A stretch of 64,000 nt of DNA from Palsa-360 sp963710315. Its GTDB lineage: Bacteria > Acidobacteriota > Terriglobia > Acidiferrales > UBA7541. Each line of letters starts with the position of its first letter. Position 1 is the stretch's first letter. Positions 58,104 to 64,000 of the stretch are shown here, piece by piece. Under the pieces are notes generated by a model that saw only the letters and a program-made list of their open reading frames with translations, was not told the origin of the DNA and made no database searches. The position numbers and the translations under genes are program-made. Location: positions 372,001 to 436,000 of the forward strand of contig CAVPZW010000008.1 in assembly GCA_963710315.1 (NCBI GenBank), in the 5' to 3' direction.

Positions 58104-59160
58104 ATGAGCTCCGGAACAGGAAGAGAGCCGAAAATGGAGCAGCCCGAGCGCCGCATCGTTACCGGCGCCGCGCTGGACGAAGACGCGCGCATCGACGCGA
58201 GCGTCCGTCCGAAGCGTTTCGCCGACTACATCGGCCAGACGCGCGTGAAGGAAAACATCGAAATCGCCATTCAGGCGGCGCGCAGCAGCGGGCGAGGCGC
58301 TCGATCACGTGCTGCTCTACGGGCCGCCCGGCTTGGGCAAAACGACGCTTGCGCAGATTATCGCCAGCGAACTCGGCGTGACCATCAAGACAAGTTCCGG
58401 GCCTCTCCTCGAACGCAAGGGCGACCTCACCGCGATCCTCACCTCGATGGAGCAGCGCGAAGTATTTTTTCTCGATGAAATTCACCGTCTGGTGCCGGCC
58501 ATCGAGGAAGTCCTCTATCCCGCGATGGAAGATTACCGAATCGATCTGGTCATCGGGCAGGGCGCGGGCGCGCGCATTCATCCTTTCATACTGAATCGTT
58601 TTACTCTGATTGGCGCGACCACGCGCGCGGGGCTTGTAACCGCGCCGCTGCGTTCGCGTTTCGGCATCGTGCACCGGCTGGAGTTTTACACGCCGGAAGA
58701 CTTGGTCACCATTGTTCGCCGCTCCGCGTCCATCCTGGGAATTGCCGTGGATGACGATGGCGCCTTCGAGATGGCGCGTCGCAGCCGTGGCACGCCGCGC
58801 GTCGCCAATCGGCTGCTGCGCCGTGCGCGCGATTTCGCGCAGGTGCGGGCGCAAGGGCACATCACGCTCGCGGTGGCCAAGGAAGCCCTGCAAATGTTGG
58901 GCGTGGATGAACACGGCCTCGACGAAGTCGATCGCAACCTCATGCTCACGATCTTGCAAAAATATGCTGGCGGACCCGTGGGACTCGGCACTCTTGCGGC
59001 TTCCATCAGCGAAGAAGAAGACGCTATCGAGGAAATTTACGAACCCTACTTGATGCAGCTGGGCTTGCTCGATCGCACGCCGCGCGGCCGCGTTGCCACA
59101 GCTCTCGCCTATAAACATTTCGGCATCGAACAGCCGCGCCGCCAGCCGGGCCTGTTTTGA
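58104..59160 (+). CDS. ruvB: Holliday junction branch migration ATPase RuvB, frameshifted in this sequence
   Basis: The AAA+ motor of branch migration, about 352 aa if repaired. The N-terminal part (RIVTGAALDEDARIDASVRP, then RPKRFADYIGQTRVKENIEI) and the second part (LLYGPPGLGKTTLAQIIASE as Walker A, VFFLDEIHRL as Walker B, GATTRAGLVTAPLRSRFG as sensor/arginine finger, LLDRTPRGRVAT at the winged helix) lie in different frames. A single base change near 58290 joins them through ALDHVLLYG. The start could also be ATG 58134. It follows ruvA in the usual order. Confidence 0.9.
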
Positions 59161-59165
59161 TTTGA

Positions 59166-59328
59166 AACCACGGATGCACACGGATCGACACGGATAAAAA
59201 CTAAAAAGGCAAAAATATTATTGAGCGGATACGCTCAGGCTTGGATGTCGATTGCTTTTCTTGGTGCTCCGTTCTTGTTTTTCGGTTCTTTCGATTTTAT
59301 CGGTGTTAATCCGTGTGCATCCGTGGTT
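59166..59328. repeat. MITE-like inverted repeat (AACCACGGATG family)
   Basis: The left arm AACCACGGATGCACACGGAT (59166-59185) is a perfect reverse complement of 59309-59328; a further 14 bases on each side pair with three mismatches. The arms contain the direct repeat CACGGAT. The AT-rich centre is about 95 nt. It sits between convergent ends of ruvB and the receiver-protein gene, starting 6 nt after the ruvB stop, and can serve as a two-way terminator. Confidence 0.75.
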
Positions 59329-59428
59329 ACATTCTCCGGCATGGCCAGCGGCCAACATATCTATCTTTCCGCGAGATCGAACACATTGGAAGGTTGAAGG
59401 GAATTGAATCTCATCTAACAGAAGGGGA

Positions 59429-60058
59429 TCAATAGCGACTCATCAAGGGGTTCTTCTTCTTTCTCTGCTCGCTCTCCTCTTTTTCCGATTTTTCGTACTC
59501 GGCAATCTCTTCCTCGGTCATTACGTATTCCTCGCGCCTGGCGAACATGCCGGTGTTGCGCTGAGCGAAAGCATTGCCGGATTCGCGGCCCTGGCGCCCT
59601 TCCTTGCGCTTGCGTTCGGACAAGTTGGAATCGTGCCGCACGCGGCGAATGGGGTCGGCCAGCGCGGCCGCTTCCAACAGCAGATCGCTCACCTTTTCCA
59701 GCAAATCGTGAAATTGGAATGGCTTCAGGACGTAGGGCAGTTTTTCGCGCTCGAATACGGGAAGCGCTTCCTTTGCGGCCGACTCAGGCACTACGAACAG
59801 AACGCGCGCGCGGACCTTGCCTTCCTCGACTGCCGGCGACAACGCCAACTCTCGGAGTGTCAAATAGATAGGGCTTTCCAGCCCCATCATGGCGATGTTC
59901 ACGATTACCAGCGACCATTCGCCGCTGGAAAGTTCCCCAAGTGCATGGCTGACCACTGGCACAACGCGGATCTGCCAGCCTTCGGAGTCCAGCAACTGGC
60001 GCAGCGCGGACTGATTCGCCTCATCGTCCTCAATAACCAGGATACCGACCTGTGCCAT
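59429..60058 (-). CDS. atypical receiver (response-regulator-like) protein lacking the phospho-Asp
   Basis: About 209 aa. A CheY-like receiver domain (MAQVGILVIEDDEANQ to LKPFQFHDLLEKVSDLL) keeps the acidic pair (Glu10, Asp11, Asp12) and the conserved Lys, but the phospho-acceptor position is Asn54 (SLVIVNIAMMG), so normal phosphorylation should not occur. The C-terminal 80 residues are charged and helical (EEEIAEYEKSEKEESEQRKK) without a DNA-binding domain. The start at 60058 begins at the receiver fold; the frame is open to 60301. Divergent from the radical SAM gene. Confidence 0.8.
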   Translation of the reverse strand: MAQVGILVIEDDEANQSALRQLLDSEGWQIRVVPVVSHALGELSSGEWSLVIVNIAMMGLESPIYLTLRELALSPAVEEGKVRARVLFVVPESAAKEALPVFEREKLPYVLKPFQFHDLLEKVSDLLLEAAALADPIRRVRHDSNLSERKRKEGRQGRESGNAFAQRNTGMFARREEYVMTEEEIAEYEKSEKEESEQRKKKNPLMSRY

Positions 60059-60269
60059 GGTGAGCCCCTTGGATAGCGCATTGAGTATATCTTGCGATAC
60101 CGCCGCACTCGCGGGGCGCCCCATTGTCTCTGTCCCAAGCGATAACTGTACTCTATGCCAGTGGAAGCGGTTCGTGAGTGCGAGTGTGCAGGCGAACAAA
60201 ATACGAATAAAGTGGTTGACAAAGCGAACAAAAAGCGAAATACTTCCCCCGTGCTTCGCGAGACGGGTG

Positions 60270-61421
60270 ATGGCGATTGCCACTTCGATACCTACGGCCA
60301 CCGAGAACTTTCCTTTTCAAAGGAAGGCTTCGCGCGGCCGCAGAATCAATCTCACACCCACCTTGTTCCCCGACGTCCCGACCCATCGGGACAGCGGGCC
60401 GTGTGCCCTGCTGCCACCAGGGCCTGTGCCCGAACGCGTCGGCATCGCCCGTCTCGCTTTCTCCTCTCCGCTGGCTGATGCCAAGCGAGGGACGGAATAT
60501 TTTCTTCTGCCCGTGAAATCGATTTTGAACCACTGTGACTCGACTCGTGTGCCTTTCTCCTGGACCGTGAATCCCTACCGCGGCTGTGAATTCGGCTGCC
60601 AGTACTGCTACGCGCGATACACGCATGAGTACATGGAGCTGGACGCGCAGGAATTTAAAAAAAAGATCTACGCCAAGCTGGACGCCGGGCCTCTGGCCGC
60701 ACGCGACCTGGGCATGGAAAAAGTGCAGGGCCAGCATATCGCCATAGGAACCGCCACAGACCCGTACCAGCCGGCCGAGCGGGAATTCGGCGCCACGCGC
60801 GCGATACTGGAGCAAATGGCCGCGCGAAAGGGGCTGAGCATTTCGATCACTACGAAATCGGACCAGGTGCTGCGCGATGTGGACCTTTTGCGCCGCATCG
60901 CGGAGCATTCCAGTGTATCCGTGAACTTGAGCATCACCACATTGCGCGCGCGCCTGGCGCGAATTCTGGAGCCGCGCGCGCCTCGTCCCGATTTGCGCAT
61001 GCGCGCGGTGCAGGAATTGCGCCGGGCGGGCATCGCGGCCGGCGTATTCGCCATGCCTATCCTGCCCGGCATCACGGATCGCGAGGAGGACCTTGACGCC
61101 CTGGCGCGTGCGGCGCGCGATGCAGGCGCTCAGTGGTTTGCGGCCAGCGTGCTGTTTCTCATGCCATCCGCGCGCAAACAGTTTCTGCCGTTTCTGGAGG
61201 AAAAATTTCCCAAGCTGGCGCGGCGCTACCGCGAATGGTATTCACGCGAGGCCTATGCGCCGGAATCCTATCGCCAGGAAATTTCCACGAGAGTGCGCGC
61301 GCTCCGCGCGAAATACGGATTGGGTGTGCGCCCTCTCGATCCGGGGCGGCCACCGGAGCCGAATCGGCAGCTGAGTCTTGGCCTGGAAGTTACTATGAAC
61401 GATGGGCTGAACAGTGAGTAG
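60270..61421 (+). CDS. radical SAM protein (Rv2578c / SPL-like family)
   Basis: A 383-aa radical SAM enzyme. The cluster motif is NPYRGCEFGCQYCYARYTHE (CX3CX2C), followed by ISITTKSDQVLRDVDLLRRI and GIAAGVFAMPILPGITDREE. It resembles the Rv2578c family and spore photoproduct lyase-like proteins; the substrate is unknown. The N-terminal ~60 residues after ATG 60270 are poorly conserved and Pro-rich, so the true start may differ; the frame is open from 60057. It is convergent with the Cys-rich protein, with a 6-nt gap. Confidence 0.8.
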   Translation: MAIATSIPTATENFPFQRKASRGRRINLTPTLFPDVPTHRDSGPCALLPPGPVPERVGIARLAFSSPLADAKRGTEYFLLPVKSILNHCDSTRVPFSWTVNPYRGCEFGCQYCYARYTHEYMELDAQEFKKKIYAKLDAGPLAARDLGMEKVQGQHIAIGTATDPYQPAEREFGATRAILEQMAARKGLSISITTKSDQVLRDVDLLRRIAEHSSVSVNLSITTLRARLARILEPRAPRPDLRMRAVQELRRAGIAAGVFAMPILPGITDREEDLDALARAARDAGAQWFAASVLFLMPSARKQFLPFLEEKFPKLARRYREWYSREAYAPESYRQEISTRVRALRAKYGLGVRPLDPGRPPEPNRQLSLGLEVTMNDGLNSE

Positions 61422-61427
61422 CGCGGT

Positions 61428-62081
61428 CTACGGCAGGATGATGCGCGGCTCTTCCTTGGCAACGCCCGCCTCGGTCGGAAACTGTGAGCGCAGGAATTCG
61501 ATGAAGGCACGCGTGCGCGGCCGTCCATTGGATCGCAGGCGAGCGAAACGCGCGAAGAACACCAGGAGGTGAAAGATTTCCGTGTCTTTCAAAGCCGGGA
61601 ATTCCGGATGCTCCGCCGAGTGTTTCTTTTCCTCTTCGAAGAATTTCGCGATGGCCGCGTAAAGCCCGGCGGCTACGGGGATCTCCGGCGGTTTTTCGTA
61701 GTAGATGCCGGATAGGAGTGTGCGGCGAGTCTCCGCCATGGCCCGTACGGCGGCGAAAACGTCCGGGTCGGCGAGGGAGCGCTGATCCGCCGCGTACTTT
61801 GCCACAGTGTATCCAAGGCCTGAAAGTATTTCCTGCCGCGTGTGAATCAGATCGGGCGGAAACGATACTTCCGGAAAAGGAACTTCACTTTCGGCAAGCG
61901 GTTTGGGATGGGTTTGCTCCCAGCGGTGCGCCGCGATTAGATAGGCGCAATCGCTCGGGCAGTCGATGCTCGCTTCGCGTTCCGTGCCACAGTCAACCGC
62001 GCAGATTTTCTCGCCTTTGGCGGGGCAATATCGCTCGGCGCGCCGCTTATCGCAAATTGGACAGATCGCTTTTGCAGTCAA
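61428..62081 (-). CDS. conserved Cys-rich (zinc-ribbon-like) protein of unknown function
   Basis: About 217 aa. The N-terminal 45 residues hold eight cysteines in CPICDKRRAERYCPAKGEKI followed by CAVDCGTE and DCPSDCAYL, suggesting one or two structural zinc sites. The rest is helical (for example YYEKPPEIPVAAGLYAAIAK, HLLVFFARFARLRSNGRPRT) with no recognised catalytic motif. TTG 62081 is preferred because a GGAG lies about 9 nt upstream and the protein then starts right at the first zinc motif; the ATG at 62132 is an alternative. I do not recognise a function. Confidence 0.7.
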   Translation of the reverse strand: MTAKAICPICDKRRAERYCPAKGEKICAVDCGTEREASIDCPSDCAYLIAAHRWEQTHPKPLAESEVPFPEVSFPPDLIHTRQEILSGLGYTVAKYAADQRSLADPDVFAAVRAMAETRRTLLSGIYYEKPPEIPVAAGLYAAIAKFFEEEKKHSAEHPEFPALKDTEIFHLLVFFARFARLRSNGRPRTRAFIEFLRSQFPTEAGVAKEEPRIILP

Positions 62082-62215
62082 TCGTTTTGCTCCATGGAAA
62101 TTTCGCGCGGCACCGCGAATATAACTTGCCAAACCAACAGATCAGATAATTTGAGGCATCAGCTATAGGTGATGCTGCGCGGCCATGCTCATTGAAACCG
62201 GCACTTCTCACACGT

Positions 62216-62269
62216 GCGCCCGCCAAGCAGCCGCCCTCTGGTAAGGACGCGGCTGCCAAGGGCGGGCGC
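62216..62269. terminator. large GC-rich hairpin after the SYLF gene
   Basis: Two stacked stems (9 bp, GCGCCCGCC, and 8 bp, GCAGCCGC, with a small internal loop) and a 14-nt loop, ending 4 nt from the SYLF stop. No T-run follows on either strand, so it may be a factor-dependent terminator or a 3'-end stabiliser. Confidence 0.5.
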
Positions 62270-62273
62270 GGAA

Positions 62274-62993
62274 CTACTTTAGCGATTCCGGGTCGGAGAG
62301 ATTCTTAGGCGACTTCTTCTCGAGCAAGGCAACCAGTTTCTGTCCGGAGGGAGGAACGGGTACCGCACCCTTGCGGACGATGTCCGTTGCCGTCACATTT
62401 TTTCCGTATAGCTTCATATTGGCGTCGTTGTCCGGCCGCAAGGTCGAGCCCTCCAGCGAAATGCCCGCGAACAGGCCACGGGACCTGGAATACGAGAGAA
62501 TTTCCGCGCGCAACGTGGCATCCGTGTTGGCCGAGGCGTCGCGCCCTTTGGGGCCGGCCGCTGCCGCCATATCCGCGCCCAGCTTTACTTTGCTGCTTAA
62601 AATTGCCGTGGCGCCGCGCGGATTCATGATCAGCAGAACGAAATCCGTCGCCTGGCCGCCAAGTTGAAAACCAACGCTACCGCCTTCAAGCGCCGCCATG
62701 GAGGGCGCGCCCCAGGGGCCGGTAAAATGTTCGCCGCTGCGGCAGACCATCGCGCCGCGTCCATAGCTTCCCCCAATGATGAATGCCGCCTTGAGCACGG
62801 ATGGGAAAACCATGACGCACTCGGCCTTATCGAGCAGATCCTGGGGGACATTGTCCGGGATATTCATGATTTCTTCCATCACCATTCCGGCGTTTTCCAG
62901 GCGGTCCGATTCCTTATCGTTATCCGGCCGCGCTGCCAGCATGGGAGCGGCTGTAAGAGCAAGAAGCATCCCGAACATAAATAAATTTTTCAT
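62274..62993 (-). CDS. SYLF-domain (Ysc84-like) exported protein
   Basis: A 239-aa protein with signal peptide (MKNLFMFGMLLALTAAPMLA) and a SYLF domain (KAECVMVFPSVLKAAFIIGG, then GRGAMVCRSG, GSVGFQLGGQATDFVLLIMN and SYSRSRGLFAGISLEGS). SYLF domains bind phosphoinositides and actin in eukaryotes; bacterial members are exported and of uncertain role. The start at 62993 is strongly supported by AAGGAGG about 10 nt upstream; the frame is open further to 63320 but unsupported. It is divergent from dacB. Confidence 0.88.
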   Translation of the reverse strand: MKNLFMFGMLLALTAAPMLAARPDNDKESDRLENAGMVMEEIMNIPDNVPQDLLDKAECVMVFPSVLKAAFIIGGSYGRGAMVCRSGEHFTGPWGAPSMAALEGGSVGFQLGGQATDFVLLIMNPRGATAILSSKVKLGADMAAAAGPKGRDASANTDATLRAEILSYSRSRGLFAGISLEGSTLRPDNDANMKLYGKNVTATDIVRKGAVPVPPSGQKLVALLEKKSPKNLSDPESLK

Positions 62994-63227
62994 GAAATCA
63001 TTCCTCCTTGATTTGAAACTGGGCAAGGGCCTGGGCTGGATGCCACAGCTATCATATGATCTCCCGCATTTTCGCGCAACGCACGCACAACCACGCACAA
63101 CATTGACCCGAAGACGAAGAACTCGAAAATTAAACGCATAGCTTGTCAATCCACATTCGTTCCAGTTCCGGCAAGCGTGTGGACTATAATCAGTTTTTCT
63201 AGCGCAAACCTCCAAGGGAGCGGCTCG

Positions 63228-64000
63228 ATGGCATTGAAACGAAAACGATACGCACTCCCGGTTGGATGCGTTGTTTTCGGCATGGTTGTCTGCGCTGCGG
63301 TGGCAGGCACGGCGGCGCAATCGCGGCCCTCAAAATCAGTGAACTCCCACGTTGTGGCACGGGATGTGAAACCGGCAGTGCGCGCGGACGTCGAACGCTT
63401 CCGGCAGCGCGCTGAGGCGGCGCTGTCCGCCGCGGGGCCGGACAAGGGAGCGTGGGGAGTGCTGGTAACGGACGCCGCGACCGGAGAAGTCTTGTATGCG
63501 CGCAATGCCGACGGATATTTCATGCCGGCCTCCAACGCAAAATTATTTACCACGGCGTTTGCCCTGGCCACGCTCGGACCGGATTACCGAGTGCGTACCA
63601 CCGTCGCATCGACCGGCGAGATCGATGCGAATGGCGTGCTGAGTGGCGATCTCATTCTGATCGGCCGAGGCGACGCGAATCTCTCCAACCGGAAATTTCC
63701 GTACGAGCAAAAAAGAGGAACGAGAAGGGCCGCCGGAAAAAGTATTGGCCGAACTTCGCGGCCGCGGTGGCGGCGCGCGGCGTGAAGGAAGTCACCGGAG
63801 ATGTGGTCGCCGATGACAGCATGTTCCAGCATGAAACAATTTCCGAGCGGGTGGCTGGTCGACGATATTTTGTGGTCCTACGGTGCAGCGGTATCCGCCA
63901 TCGCCGTCAACGACAATATCTTTACGCTTGATTTGCGGCCGGGCGCAAATGTGGGGGACCTTGCTCGGTACGACGACGGACTCGCGGGCGATTTCTACAC
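63228..64000 (+). CDS. dacB: D-alanyl-D-alanine carboxypeptidase/endopeptidase (PBP4 family), partial and frameshifted
   Basis: The first 255 or so residues of a class C penicillin-binding protein that trims or cleaves peptidoglycan peptides; it runs off the window. N-terminal signal/anchor (residues about 10-32), then GAWGVLVTDAATGEVLYARN and the catalytic S-x-x-K in MPASNAKLFTTAFAL. DLILIGRGDANLSNRKFPYE is the next conserved block. Frame changes near 63720 and 63835 shift reading to GVKEVTGDVVADDSMFQHE and WLVDDILWSYGAAVSAIAV. ATG 63228 has AAGGGAG upstream. Confidence 0.85.

Overview
The window looks like a chromosomal segment of a Gram-negative soil bacterium, most likely an Acidobacteriota (Terriglobia-like) genome. 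This rests on moderately high GC, LpxC (lipid A), a lone MglA GTPase, secreted cytochrome c-PQQ fusion dehydrogenases, a lysine-rich histone H1-like protein, an IPT-repeat lipoprotein and many GTAG/GTGG-headed REP palindromes. The taxonomic call is inference. No rRNA, tRNA, transposase, phage or CRISPR array was seen.

Layout. 0-8 kb: the start of thrS, a secreted protein, then a pyruvate dehydrogenase/lipoate block (lpdA, lipB, pdhA, pdhB, pdhC). The three pdh genes carry many frameshifts in this sequence. 8-16 kb, minus strand: a DUF3037/HipA-like kinase pair, an H1-like protein, a LysM lytic transglycosylase, a trans-sulfuration PLP enzyme and an atypical EF-G. 16-23 kb, minus strand: a purine operon purQ-purL-purF-lepB-purM, with purL and purQ frameshifted. 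23-27.5 kb: a small membrane protein, glmU, lpxC and lipA. 27.5-32.2 kb: a cytochrome c-PQQ dehydrogenase, then a molybdate module (HTH-TOBE regulator, a 50-aa secreted peptide where modA would be expected, modB, modC). REPIN elements sit at nearly every gene boundary here. 32-43.5 kb: an IPT-repeat lipoprotein, a TPR protein, an HDOD protein, a second cytochrome c-PQQ dehydrogenase, an APC permease and a secreted PIG-L deacetylase. 43.5-50 kb: a signalling cluster (REC-GGDEF, hybrid histidine kinase, PilZ, membrane GGDEF, MglA) with a candidate small RNA. 50-57.3 kb: cytochrome c, a TPR protein, YvcK, glutamate dehydrogenase, then a compact bacterial microcompartment locus (class II aldolase, one BMC-H, three BMC-P) followed by an isolated PD-(D/E)XK nuclease-like gene. 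57.4-64 kb: ruvA, ruvB (frameshifted), a receiver protein without its phospho-Asp, a radical SAM protein, a Cys-rich protein, a SYLF protein and the start of dacB (frameshifted).

The most interesting signals are the minimal microcompartment locus whose aldolase ends in a probable encapsulation helix, the REPIN family with four copies of exactly 72 bp, a candidate sRNA at about 47.5-47.7 kb, and the molybdate module with an operator-covered promoter and a tiny secreted ORF in the modA position. Frameshifts cluster at 4.8-7.5 kb and 19.8-22.9 kb, with single events at about 54.81, 58.29 and 63.7 kb. They are best explained as indel sequencing or assembly errors, because conserved catalytic motifs survive on both sides of each one.
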